Positions 1 to 10,944 of a stretch of 64,000 nucleotides of DNA are shown here, piece by piece. How positions within the stretch are numbered: position 1 is the first letter of the stretch; each line of letters begins with the position of its first letter. The notes under the pieces were generated by a model that ran no database searches, was not told where the DNA came from, and saw only the letters and a program-made list of their open reading frames with translations. Origin of the DNA: Termitomyces sp. T153 (lineage: Eukaryota > Basidiomycota > Agaricomycetes > Agaricales > Lyophyllaceae); contig JACKQL020000039.1 in NCBI GenBank assembly GCA_018296165.2, positions 310,001-374,000 on the forward strand, read 5' to 3'. The position numbers and the translations under genes are program-made.

Positions 1-2
1 CC

Positions 3-2186
3 CCGGACAACCCCCCAGCACACCTCCCCTCCCACTCCTCCACAAATCTCCTCCTCCACACCACTCTCCCCTTCACCAACAAACCCATCCCCACACTAGT
101 CGACAGCGGCGCCACTGATAACTTTGTTGATGAATCCCTGGCAGTGCTTGCCCCACAACCCCTCCGCCACCTTCCCGCTCCGATCCCCCTCAAACTCTTT
201 GACGGAGACTCTACCCCAGTGGGAGACATCACTCATTGCCTAGAAACGACCCTGACCTTTGCCAATGGACAACAGCAAGAACTCCGACTACTCGTCACAA
301 AATTACACCCCTCCGCCCCTGTCATCTTAGGGTTCTCATGGCTCCGCTCCACCAATTCCCGTGTCGATTGGCCCAGTCTCATCCTACGCCTCGACCGGGA
401 CAACCCCACTGACTCCAGACTGGTACCCTTCCATGTCTCACCCCCCTCTGAGAGCTCCGAGACCACGATCAACCAACCCTGGACCCCGCCGCAACTTCGC
501 TCTAGGTCTGCACAATTGTTCGTCATCTATGTCCGACTTGGTGGCTCGCTCAAGGTACTTCCCACCCTCGTAGACAGCGGTGCCTCCGGTGTCTTCGTCA
601 GCAACCAACTCGACCTCCGACGCAATGACCTTGACAAACTCCTCGAGCTCCAACTCTTCGACGGGAACCCCGCCATGACAAGAATCACGCAGTACCACAA
701 CAACACCCTCACCCTCAATAACGACCTGCAGTTCCAGGCCCGACTCCTCGTTACTCAACTACTCCTGTCGACCCTGATCATGCTCAGACTTCTGTGGCTG
801 TGAGACGTCAACCCCGACATCAACTGGAAGAACCTCACTATGCAATTCCCCGGCCCCGAAGCAAGCTTAGCAGCCGCCATCCACCTCTGCTTCCAGCCTA
901 TCCCGGACCCCAACGCCACCCCGGATCCAACTGCTACACCTATGGGACCCAACTCCGTCGACTCCGGAAACCTTGACATTAAAATTATTGGCGCCGTCCC
1001 CTTCGCGCGCCTCCTACAAGAAGGCACCCCCGCCTTCCAGTTGCAAGTCATGCCAGCCCTACTCAAGGAATACCTCTGTGTGGGGACTACTGCACCAGAA
1101 AACAAGACGGAGGAACAGATCCTATCCAAAGTAGTTCTCCCAGAGTACCATGAGTTCACTGACGTGTTCTCCGAAGGAAGTGCCAAGGAACTCCCTCCGC
1201 ACTGCTCCTACAACCACCAGATCGACCTCGAAGAAGGCACCTCACCCCTATTTGGCAAGATCTACAACATGTCCGAAATCGAGCTCCAGGCCCTGAAGGA
1301 ATACCTCAACAACATGCTCGGCAAAGGTTTCATACGTCCCTCGATTTCCGTGGCTGGCGCTCCGGTTCTGTTTGCCAAGAAAAAAGACAGATTCCTCCGA
1401 CTCTGTGTGGATTATCAGGGACTCAACAAAGTCACCAAGAAGAACTGGTACCCCCTCCCCTTAATCGGAGACCTTGTTGATTGCCTTTGCAGCACCAAGA
1501 TTTACACAAAAATTGACCTTTGTTCTGGCTACAACAACGTCCGGATCGCCCCAGAGCATGAATGGAAGACCGCCTTTCGCACCCGCTATGGCCTCTTTGA
1601 GTATCTTGTAATGCCCTTTGGAATGACTAACTCCCCTGCCACCTTCCAGTACTTCATGACCGACATCTTCCACAACATGAACAACGTCTTTGTCATCGTA
1701 TATTTGGACGATATCCTGATCTACTTGAATTCGCTGGCGGAGCATTCGGAGCACGTCCGCCATGTCCTGGAACGACTCCGAGAGTATCACCTTCATGCTA
1801 AACCCGAAAAGTGCTCATTCCACACAGCGGAAGTTGAATATCTCGGGGTCATTGTCACCCCTGATGGTGTGCGCATGGACCCTGCCAAGGTCGACGCAAT
1901 ACTGTTCCATGTTTGACTCCTTGAAAGGCATGCTCCAGACCCCTTCCCTGGCCAACGCTCCAGCCGACCGCCCCCCGTTGAAGTTGAGGACAAGTATCAC
2001 TATGAGGTCGATGAGATCCTCGACTCCCGGATAGTTCGCGGCCGACTCCAGTACTTGGTCTGCTGGAAAGGCTACGGACCTGAGGACGACATGTGGGAAC
2101 CCCAAAAGAACCTTGACAGAGCCCCCGACAAACTCTGGGACTTCCACCGACAAAATCCTGCCAAGCCCCGGAACCCCTGGGACTGA
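3..2186 (+). pseudogene. pol polyprotein fragment: protease, RT and chromodomain, RNase H and integrase deleted
   Basis: One reading frame runs from the window edge to the TGA at 2184-2186, broken by two TGA codons (801-803 and 1914-1916). Both sit where a CGA arginine codon fits. Visible in order: aspartic protease motif LVDSGATDNF near 100-130 with a second DSGAS motif near 575; reverse transcriptase from about 1100, with [41 protein letters not shown] and the intact catalytic VYLDDILIY near 1700; then, after about 1885, directly the chromodomain ([19 protein letters not shown], about 1990-2110). The sibling copy has RNase H and integrase (about 1.9 kb) at the junction, so they were deleted here. 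The chromodomain stays in frame with RT. The protein normally copies element RNA into DNA; this copy could not integrate by itself. Confidence 0.88.
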
Positions 2187-2415
2187 CCCAACACAGATGG
2201 CAATAGTGGGCGTAACCCCCGCCTCTGGGTTCACCAGGGATTCAACTCCCACCAGTACTCTCCTACGTGTTTCCACTTACTCCTCTCCTCGCTCTATCTG
2301 AAACTTCCCACACTCAGCAGAAGGACCAGAGACTGTATAGGAACAAGCAGTGTACATATATATACTTGAACAAGAAGGGGCAGAGAATAAGTCAACGACG
2401 GGGTCTGAGTTCCCC

Positions 2416-4111
2416 TCACTCTCCCTCCTCCTCCGACCCTAACCCCGCTACCCTTCCCACCATGAACACCTCCAACTGTGCCACTACCACCACCAGAACC
2501 TTGGGTTGCCTGAGAAGCGGTTCTCCCATGTCTGTTGCCATCTCCCACCACACCCCGGGATCTGCCATCACCCTCCGCTGATGCCCTGCCAACAGATGCC
2601 CCATCTGCGTAATCCCTTGACCCAACTCCGGCAGAAGGTCCCCAGGCATCCTCGCCAACCCATCATGGATGGACCCCAGTGCTGCCGATGCTCCGTCAAG
2701 AAGGATGCGATGCTCCCTGGCCCAGTCTATGGAACCTGAATCAGTGCTTAGGAGACGAAAGCGGGGAAACCACTCACAAAGCACTCCTCACCGGCCCGAG
2801 GCCGCCTCGTTGGCAAGCCATTCCTCCCGTTGCTGCGCCCTCTCCACCGCTGCCTGGACTTCCCCAGCACTGGAACCCTGCTGGGTCTCCCGCACCCCTG
2901 AGCCTCCTGCCTGCTGCGTCACCACCTCCGCTGCCTCTGCCCATGCCTGCAAATGCACCGTCTGCACTTCCAACTCCTGCAGACAAGACAATCGCTCCGC
3001 GGCAGTCCCGACGGCAACGTCCTTGTCTTTCTGTGCCAAGTCCCATTCCCTCCGAACCCCGTCCAACTCCTGTCGAGCCCCATCCCTCTCCTCCCATACC
3101 CCCTGAATCTCCTCCTCGCATGCGACCAACAACCGTTCCAAGCCCTCTACCCAACGCTGCAGATAGGCCTCCGCAACTGACCACAACCCATCTGCGAACT
3201 GCTCAATGGGGGCTCCGGATGTAGGGGAGTACACCGCGGAACCAGGGGGGCCCCCCATTACCTGCTTGCCCTGCGCCCGCTTACTGGGACCCGCCTTGGG
3301 TGAAGGGGACGCTCTCCGTTTCCGTTTCTCCTGCGTGGAAGGGGCCCCCTCCCTCCGCCCACCCCGCGGGGGGCCCACCTTCATGACAGGCACGCTAACC
3401 CGTTCCCCTTCCCCAGCCCTGGAGCCCCTCCCCAACACCCTGCCCTTCTGCCCTTCCTCCAGCTGCGCTGCAACCCAACCTTGATCCCACCCTTGCTCCG
3501 CCGCGATGCAGATGGCCTGCCAATTCAGGGTGACGGAGCACTTCTCATGCCACAAACAGCATGGAAGGCACACCGACGTGTCCTGCCGTACCCCCAATGC
3601 AGGTTCCTCAAATTCACACTGCTCCCCTCGTCAGGTACAAGACGCACACTGCAGGGGCATGTTGGTCTGGGAAACATGAAGCTAAGTAGCCACTCACCGG
3701 GGCCGCCGCCTGACACCACTCGAGGGTGGGGGGACCCCTCGCCTGACCCACCACCTCAGCAAACTGCTCCGGCATCACCTCTGCCTGTACCACCCTCGAA
3801 CCCTCTGGGACAAGCCGGACCACCCCCGGACAAATGCCAGACTTGGAGCACGTAGAAGGGGCCACGCTCGCTGGTGGCTATGTCGCATCCGCACCAGATG
3901 GTGGCCCTGAGGGACCAGCCATGGCCGTGGACAACTCTGTGAAGGGACAATCAGTGTTCTGGGGTACATGAGACGGAATGCACTCATGACTACGGTACAT
4001 TGCCTTGACCTGACAGCGATCTCGGCGACCCTCTGAATCTTTGGAAGATGACGGCTGGGAAGGCGGGGACGGCGACCTAGATGCTGTGGGAGAATAAGCT
4101 GAAGAAGACAT
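2416..4111 (-). pseudogene. Opposite-strand retrotransposon gene: Zn2Cys6-like plus coiled coil (copy 1)
   Basis: Spliced gene convergent with pol. It starts at ATG 4111 (MSSSAYSP) and ends at 2416. Exon joins seen: a probable first intron ending CTTCACAG with a decayed donor (ATGAGT); an intron at 3649-3697 (GTGAGT...CTGCAG); and an intron beginning GTGAGT near 2785 and ending CCATAG. After the second intron come CASC-x-RRGEQC-type and VCLPCCLWHEKC segments, that is CX2CX6C-X15-CX2CX6C, matching the spacing of fungal Zn(II)2Cys6 DNA-binding clusters. Then follow a Lys/Arg/Pro/Ser-rich stretch and a long Glu/Arg/Gln-rich predicted coiled coil ending EEWLANEAASGR, and a C-terminal exon (LLDGASAALGSIHDGL). 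One in-frame TGA lies inside the first cysteine motif (CGA in the sibling). Function is unknown; binding DNA or element RNA is inference. Confidence 0.75.
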
Positions 4112-4324
4112 TACAACAAGCTGGGGAACTCCCGGGTGCGTCCACCCCTTTTAATAACTTAGGAAGGGGCCCCTGACGAACGGCGGCCACACCTTGACTT
4201 CCTTCCCCATGCCACCGCCGCTTGCTACAGTTTGATCAATATTGATCAACTTCGATTCCCATGCCCTACCGACCCCCAACTTGCTCCCCGCGTCTTGAGG
4301 GTCTCAACGCTGAAGGGGGGGTGA
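4112..4324 (-). promoter_or_regulatory. Upstream region of the opposite-strand gene, ending at the polypurine tract
   Basis: This interval separates the opposite-strand ATG from the 3' LTR. It is 213 bp here and 211 bp in both other copies. On the minus strand TTAAAAGG (4147-4154) sits 36-43 bases before the ATG and recurs at 54628-54635, as a TATA-like box should. An 18-bp perfect palindrome, TTGATCAATATTGATCAA, lies at 4232-4249; partial versions occur near 7231, 41536 and 54710. A CGGCGGCCACAC block near 4178 is kept in the copies. The right end is the purine-rich primer for plus-strand DNA synthesis (4311-4324). Confidence 0.6.
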
Positions 4325-6468
4325 TGTCACAACCTGCTCCCTAGACACTGCTCCCAACCCCTCCCGATTTCCTGTCTAACTCCCCTGAACCCCGCCCACA
4401 CTGGATAACTCCGACGCTTCTCCGGCAAACCCCGATGGCAACTCCCTCTCCGTAACCATCAACACCCCCCTGAAACCTTCCCCCACCATTCCTGGCCACG
4501 TCATACGTCCCCAACCCCCTACCCTAGTTTACCTGACCCGTCCCAGAGTATCACGACGTCCCCAGAGTGGCCGCACCCCCAACTGATCCCATCAGAATAC
4601 TGCCACGGCCCGACCTTGGATTGTGTCACGACCCATCCCCTGAACCCCCGCACATTGTCCATCAACCCCCCGAACCTCCAAAAAACCCCTGACGCTCCGC
4701 CGAACTTCTGCCCATGCCCCACGCCTATTTCGGCTAACTCCGATGCCTCCCCAGCTAACTCTGACGGCCCCCTGGCCAACTTCGGTGCCTTCCCCACAGC
4801 CACTGACACTTATCCCAGATCTCCTGAACCCCAAGAACCACCCTCACTGTCCCCAATCTTCGCCACCCATCATCAACTCAACACCCTGGTCCCTCCGACC
4901 TACTCCGGAGTATCACAACAACCTCAGGGCGACCCGCATTCCCCAATGATCCCATCAGCGTATCAGCGCAGCCTGATCCTTGATCGCAACCAACACCCGC
5001 CCACTCCGTCAAGCTCCGCCAAGCCCCACTGCCGCAGCTGACATACCCTGAAGTTCTCCGGTAGTCAGTATATAAGCCGTCAAGTAGCTCTTCGTACTCT
5101 AGTCTTGATATTGCTTAACATTACCTATGGTCTGATTGTTTCCTTTTTGTGTTTTGTGTTTCGTGTCTTGTTCTCCTTACTCTCAGTCTCCCAGTCTTAT
5201 CTCAGTCTCCTGGTCTTATCTCAGTCTCCCGGTCTTGTCTCGTCTCCATTTCGTTATTGTTCTCGTTATCGTTTCGTATCTCTACTTGAATCTACTCTTG
5301 TTCCATATCAACCCCATCCCATTTCGTCTTATGCTGTCTTGGTGACTCCGTCTGACCGTTGTGCCCAAGTCTTCATCAACCCTAATGACCTCACAAACTC
5401 CGCAATTACAATTATGAACCCCGACACTCCTTCATCAGGTCTGAACCTCACTCTTTGCTCGGTCCCGGACTCCATCAACTCCAAATGATCTCCCATCAAA
5501 CCCCAGCTCCGTTCCCATTGGTCACACAGCCGCCTACTCCTTTGCTTCCGCGAATCTCCCATACGGTCTTCTGCCTGAACCCCGCCAAGACCGTCTCGTT
5601 TCCTCACAATCCGACTTCTCCAGACCTCCCCGGATCCATCCGGATCACATCCCACCAACTATCTGCACAAGCCATCAGTGCCCGGAACGTCTTTGAGTGT
5701 CTGGTTACCAGTGCAAGGGGATCACGCCCGCCTAGTAAGGACTTGCCCAGTGCAGCTGAGCCCCTGAGGTCAGCGGAACCTAACAGATTGTACCCAACAC
5801 CTGTCGACTCCACACAGCTCCGTCGACCCCTGCCACCATATCTGCCGCCCTCCGAGGTACCCAGTAGTCGGTATATAAGTCGTAGAATAACTCCTTGAAC
5901 TTTAGTCTTGATATTACATTTACCAGTTTCCTATGTTTTGTCTCTCGTCTCATCTCTGTTTCTGTTTTTAAGTTTCGAATCTATCTTTTTCTCAGTCTCA
6001 TCTCGTCTCCATCTTGTCTTGACTGTACATATTTCCTTTGTTCCTCTAAAGATTCCCTTGCCCTCTATGTCAGTACGAACTCCGCGCATGTGCCACAACC
6101 CGAACATTCTTATGACAACTCTGAACCTCGCTACCTGCTCGGCCCCAGAACCCATCAAGCCCTGGTAATCCCCTATCCAGCTCCGACCCCGCCCCCATCA
6201 CCTGAGAAGCCTCCGCCTACTCCGCAATCTATTTGTGCGCCCACAAACTAGCCCTGACACCCGCCCTGGGTCAACGACCAGTACCTTCAGTCTTAGACTC
6301 CTCCAGACCATTCAGGACTTACTCGGGCCGCTCTCCCTAGGGACCCCCTCGCAAGCTTTCCCCACCTCCGCTCCAACTCTGGACGCCTGGTTATAAGCGC
6401 AGGACATCGCGTCTGCCTAGTAAGGACTCGCCAGTGTACTGAGCCCCCATTGTCAGTGGAACCTGACA
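4325..6468 (+). repeat. 3' LTR of copy 1 (older subfamily), interrupted
   Basis: LTR starting TGTCACAACC and ending GGAACCTGACA. It is made of 4325-4623 and 5791-6468, with one target-duplicate GATTG between. A TATA box (TATATAAG near 5872) is followed about 30 bases later by AGTCTTGATATTA, the predicted transcript start and self-primer. It is more diverged from the 1.13-kb LTRs of the younger subfamily and shares its features with 44795-45846. Confidence 0.85.
4624..5785 (+). repeat. Solo LTR (1162 bp) with target duplication GATTG
   Basis: Begins TGTCACGACC, ends GGAACCTAACA (normally CTGACA), and is flanked by GATTG at 4619-4623 and 5786-5790. TATATAAG is at 5069-5076 and AGTCTTGATATT at 5101-5112. 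No internal region is present, so it is a solo LTR left by LTR-LTR recombination. It sits inside the LTR of copy 1. The repeated-looking ORFs within it (starting at non-ATG codons of the transcript leader) are not genes. Confidence 0.93.
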
Positions 6469-7126
6469 GATAAGACCGGGAGACTGAGATAAGACCAGGA
6501 GACTGAGAGTAAGGAAAATGAAACACAAAACACAAAACACAAGAAGGAAACAATCAGACCATAGGTAACGTTAAGCAATATCAAGACTAGAGTATGAAGA
6601 GCTACTTGACGTCTTATATACTGACTACCGGAGAACTTCAGGGTATGTCAGCTGCGGCGGTGGGGCTTGGCAGAGCTCGATGGAGTGGGCGGGTGTCAGT
6701 TGCAATTGAGGGTCAGGCCACGCTGATACGTTGATGGGATCATCTGGGAACATGGGTTGCCCCGAGGTTGTCGTGATACTCTGGAATGGGTTGGAGGAAC
6801 CAGGGTGTTGAGTTGATGATGGGTGGCAAAGATCAAGAACAGCGGGGGTGGTTCTCGGGGTTTGGGAGATCCAGGGTAAGTGTCAGTGGCTGCGGAGAAG
6901 GCATCGAAGTTGGCCAGGGGGCCATCGGAGTTAGCCGGGGAGGCGTCGGAGTTAGCCGGGGAGGCGTCGGAGTTAGCCGGGGAGGCGTCGGAGTTAGCCG
7001 AGGTTGCATCGGGGCTAACCAAAATAGGCACAGGGCATGGGCAGAAGTTCGGCGGAGCGTCAGGGGTTTTGGGGAATCGGGAGGTTGCTGGATGATGTGC
7101 GGGGGTCCAGGGGATGGGTCATGACA
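6469..7126 (-). repeat. Reverse-oriented LTR fragment with expanded 24-bp minisatellite
   Basis: Reading the minus strand from 7126 gives the start TGTCATGACC, the U3 region, TATATAAG, AGTCTTGATATT and the leader. It stops in the TCTCAGTCTCCCGGTCTTATC repeats, so the LTR's 3' end is missing. It abuts the end of the LTR at 6468 and the internal 3' end at 7127 with no spacer. In the U3 the 24-bp unit containing GGCGTCGGAGTTAGCCGGGG is present about four times (about 6920-7005); sister LTRs carry about two. Confidence 0.85.
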
Positions 7127-9586
7127 CCCTGGGTACGTCCAAGGCCTTTTAATTGATTAGGAAGAACCCCCTGATGCAGTGGCGGCCACACTTCAACTTT
7201 GCCTCTCACGCCGCTGTCACTCGCTGCAGATTGATCAATATTACTGGGCTTTGACTCCCACACCCTGCCGATCCCTGACCCGCCTCCCCGCATCTCAAGG
7301 GTCTCAACACTGAAGGGGGAGTGATGTCACGACCCGTTCCCTGAAGCCCCATACACCGCCCGACAAACCCCCGCTCCCCTGGAACCCCCCCCCACAATGC
7401 TTCATCAAACTTCCCCAGCACTCCGCGCCTACTCCAGCTAACTCTGGCACCTTCTCGGCTAACTCCGACGGCCCCCTGGCCAACTCCAACGTCTTCCCCG
7501 CAGCCGCCAGCGCTTCCCCTAGACTTCCTGAGCACCTGGGACCACTCCCCTGCCATGCCTGACCCCATTACACATCATCAACTCGACACCCTGGCTTCCC
7601 CAACTTACCCTGGAGTATCACGACAGTCTCGGAATGGACCGTGTCACAATTGATCCCATCAACATATCAATGTGGCCCACCCTCTGATCATAACCAACAC
7701 CCATCAACTCCATCGAGCTCTGCCAAGCCCCACCACCACAGCTGATGTCCCCGGAGCCCTTCAGTAGTCAGTATATAAGACATAGAGTAGCTCTTTGTAC
7801 TCTAGTCTTGAGATTGCTTAACATTACCTATGGTCTGATTGGTTCCTTCTTGTGTTTTGTGTTTCGTTTTCTGTATTCTCAGTCTCCCGGTCTTATCTCA
7901 TCTCTGTTCCGTTATCTTTTGTTATCATTCCATGTCTCTGCCTGAATCTATTCTCGTTTTCATCTCGTCTTCATCCTATTTTGTTCGACTCCATCTCATC
8001 CCGTTTGATTCTGTCTATTGTGTTCAAGTCCTCGACTGTAATGTCCTCACAAACTCCGCAATTACAATCACAAACCTCCAACGCTCGTTACCACCCCCAG
8101 ACCCTGCTATACACTCGGCTCCAAACCCCATCAATCCCTGTTGATCCCCCATCAGAACTCTGGCTCCACTCCTGTCATCTGCGTAGCCTCCACCTCCTCC
8201 GCACCTGCAGTATTTGCACACAGACTTATGCCTGAACCCCACCAAGTCCATCCCCCTCCCCCGCAACCCGTCCTCTACTCCTCCGGACCTCCCCGGACTT
8301 GCTCGGATCAATCTCCCCTGGCTATCCTCACAAGTCCCCAGTGCTTGGAACACCTCCGGGTGCTTGGTTGTCAGTGCAGGGAATCACATTCGCCTAGTAA
8401 GGACTTGCCCAGTGTAGCTGATGTCACGACCTGTTCCCCGAAACCCCGCACATCGTCCATCAACCCCCCGAACCCCCAAAGGGACCCCCAACGCTCCGCC
8501 GAACTTCCGCCCATGCCCCGCGCCTACTTCGGCTAACTCTGACGCCTCCCCGGCTAACTCCAACGGCCCCCTGGCCAACTCCGGTGCCTGCCCCGCAGCC
8601 ACTGACACTTACCCTGGGTCTCCCAAACCCCGAGAACCACCCCCACTGTTCCCGATCTTTGCCACCCCATCATCAACTAAACACCCTGACCTATTCCGGA
8701 GTATCACGACAACCTCGGGGCAACCCGCGTTCTCCAATGATCCCATCAACGTATCAGCGCGGCACAATCCTCAATCACAACTGACACCCGCCCCCTCCGT
8801 CGAGCTCCGCCAAGCCCCGCCGCCACAGCCGACGTACCCCGAAGTCCTCCGGTAGTCAGTATATAAGTCATCGAGTAGCTCTTCGTACCCTAGTCTTGAT
8901 ATTGCTTAACGTTACCTATGGTCTGATTGTTTCCTTTTCGTGTTTCGTGTTTTGTGTCTCGTTTTCTTATCTCAGTCTCCCGGTCTTATCTCAGTCTCCC
9001 GGTCTTGTCTCGTCTCCATTTCGTTATCGTTCTCGTTATCGTTTTGTATCTCTATTCGAATCTACTCTTGTCCCATATCAACACCATCCCATCTCATCTG
9101 ACGCTGTCTCGGTGACTCCGTCCAATCATTGTGCCTAAGTCTTCATCAACCTTAACGACCTCACGAACTCCGCAATTACAATTACGAACCCCGACACTCC
9201 TTTACCAGGTCTGAACCTCGCTCTTCGCTCGGTCCCGGACTCCATCAGCTCCAAATGATCTCCCATCAAAACCCAGCCCCTCTCCCACTAATCACACAGC
9301 CGCCTCACCCTTTGCCTCCGCAAATCCCCCGTACGGCCTTCTGCCTGAACCCCACCAAGACCGTCTCGTTTCCTCACAATCCGACTTCTCCGGACCTCCC
9401 CGGATCTGTCTGGATCACATCCCCCCAACTAACCGCACGAGCCACCATGGCCCGGAACGTCTTCGAGTGTTCGGTTACCAGTGCAAGGGGATCACGCCCG
9501 CCTAGTAAGGACTCGCCCAGTGCAGCTGAGCCCCCGGGGTCAGCGGAACCTGACAGCTGAGCCCCCGTGGTCAGCGGAACCTGACA
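7127..9586 (+). mobile_element. 3'-end fragment of a chromovirus plus its LTR
   Basis: 7127-7324 matches the last about 200 bp of the internal region of the sibling elements (upstream region of the opposite-strand gene, including TTAAAAGG on minus, and the purine tract before 7325). An LTR follows from TGTCACGACC at 7325 to ACCTGACA at 9586, interrupted by a solo LTR (8422-9555). Its own length is 1097 + 26 = 1123 bp. The rest of the element is absent on the left, where the reversed LTR fragment joins it. Confidence 0.85.
8422..9555 (+). repeat. Solo LTR (1134 bp) with target duplication GCTGA
   Basis: TGTCACGACC to GGAACCTGACA, flanked by GCTGA at 8417-8421 and 9556-9560. It is inserted 26 bp before the end of the older LTR that starts at 7325. 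It has the usual TATATAAG near 8860 and the AGTCTTGATATT start site about 30 bases later. No internal region remains. Confidence 0.93.
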
Positions 9587-9635
9587 GGGGGAGTGTTGAG
9601 AAGTTGGAGATGGAAGAGGAGGAATAGACTTCTCA

Positions 9636-9899
9636 GCAGGACAATGTTATAAAAAACACTTCTAAGAAGGCATCTTAGCAGATCCCATTAAACACCTGTA
9701 GATGCACCTGAAAAAGAAGCTATCCAACACCACCAAAGGGAGTGAGTGCATGAGCTATGGAAGGAAGAGAGTGGTAGAGGAATGGAATGACATCCCTCCA
9801 GAAACATGCCAGAATCTGATAGAAAGCATGCCAAGAAGGATTCAGGCAGTTATTCAAGCCAAAGGAGGACATACCAAGCATTGGTTAGAATTTTCATAG
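9636..9899 (+). pseudogene. Tc1/mariner-type transposase remnant (C-terminal end)
   Basis: Short pieces of a DD34E transposase. QDNVIKNTSKKA near 9636-9670 resembles the conserved QDNxPKHTS block around the second catalytic Asp. After a small deletion and frame change, DPIKHL-stop-MHLKKKL matches the NPIEHLWxxLK block with the catalytic Glu replaced by Lys and the Trp codon by TAG. WNDIPPETCQNLIESMPRR and AVIQAKGGHTKHW (to the stop at 9899) match the normal C-terminus. The transposase would cut and paste its own element; this copy is dead. The LTR block on its left is the probable cause of the missing N-terminal part. Terminal inverted repeats were not found. Confidence 0.75.
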
Positions 9900-10944
9900 G
9901 AGGTCAAAAAACTGTCCCAATGACTGAATATTTTGTTTGATTTATTGCACAACTAATTTTGATCAGAATCACATGATCCAGGACTTAATTATTATGAAGC
10001 TAAGATATAGGAGTTCTACATATATCAATTCAGGAATTAATCATCTAGTGGTTGTTGCTATATGAGCTAGTCTTTACAAAATGACCAAACATTTAGACAG
10101 TTTTTTGGCTGACTGTAGGTCTACTGATGGAGACAAACTACTTTTCCAATAAAAACTGGTGGTCTTGATGTATAGAACACCTTTCTTATTATTGTAAGGG
10201 ATGTCCTTTAACAAATGTTCATATATGATTATTATATCCATATCTTGGGTAAGCATAGAATTACAGAACTGGGAAATTGAAAGGAAAGCTTGCACTGACA
10301 TAGTATTGGCTCCATCAAAAACTGAATAAGACATGACTTGAAGCTAAGTTTTTAGATGAAAATGGTCATATAAGCCCTGAAAAGGGTCTAGTGTCACTCA
10401 CTGTTGTGCATAGTAGGTTTTTTTTCAGAACCATAAAGTATGCCCTAGATGCTCAAGTAAGATTCAGTTTTATGACCTTCAATAATATGATACAATTGAC
10501 AATAAGAGTATCATGAAAGACTTGATGGAGAATAAGAAGATGACAATACACAGCGAACTCAGCGAATTCCTAAGACAACAGGCAGACTCTCCTTCTGGCT
10601 TTCTACACAAGGGACCGTGCAAAAAGTCTCAGTACATGAAAGACCATCTCGTCGAGCATGACATACGTAGTTAGATGAAACAGCGAGTTATAGCTTTAGC
10701 GAAAAAAGATTATCACTCTCCCACATTGGTCGAATGGCAAGAGCCACAAGACATAGCTCAGTGGTGAACCAGAAATTCTGGAATCAAATGGACGTAAACA
10801 AAGACAAAGAATCAGATAAGATGTTCCACGTGGTTCCACATCCGAGATTATATCCGAGAAGATTTGGGTGATATTTCCGATGATTGCACGTCTTGCCAAG
10901 TCTTGCCTAGGTCTTACTCTTAACAACATTCCTTACAAGCTGTA
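9900..10944. other. Intergenic, A+T-rich, no gene seen
   Basis: CpG-poor, A+T-rich DNA to about 10560, probably old transposon flank, then more balanced sequence leading to the QNS1 start. Only short open frames without recognisable motifs are present (for example 10074-10334 on minus). No RNA gene was recognised. Confidence 0.5.

Larger units (their letters stand above)
1..6468 (+). mobile_element. Ty3/gypsy chromovirus, 3' portion (copy 1), with interrupted 3' LTR
   Basis: Right-hand part of a retrotransposon whose 5' LTR, gag and start of pol lie left of the window. In order: a protease-RT-chromodomain frame on + (3-2186), an opposite-strand gene (2416-4111, -), a purine-rich tract ending in GTGA just before 4325, and a 3' LTR beginning TGTCACAACC and ending ACCTGACA at 6468. 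The LTR is split by a younger solo LTR (4624-5785); its own length is 299 + 678 = 977 bp. CpG is still common here, unlike the sibling copy at 44795-56059, so this copy is less decayed. Its target duplication cannot be checked because the left end is missing. Confidence 0.9.

Noticed and set aside
2205..2260. GGGATTCAACTCCC-like stretch resembling a tRNA T-arm (also near 40090)
   Set aside because: No acceptor stem or D-arm around it, and it is part of the conserved post-pol region of the retrotransposon.
2679..3224. 181-codon plus-strand Pro-rich frame opposite the coiled-coil gene
   Set aside because: Shadow of Glu/Arg/Gly-rich codons of the minus gene, which has conserved introns and motifs in three copies.
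5105..5488. Similar 70-127 codon open frames in the leader part of every LTR (also near 8896, 37022, 42112 and 42925)
   Set aside because: They begin at non-ATG codons at the transcript start, are made of the CAGTCTCCC-type repeats and shift frame between copies; their similarity only reflects the LTR repeat.
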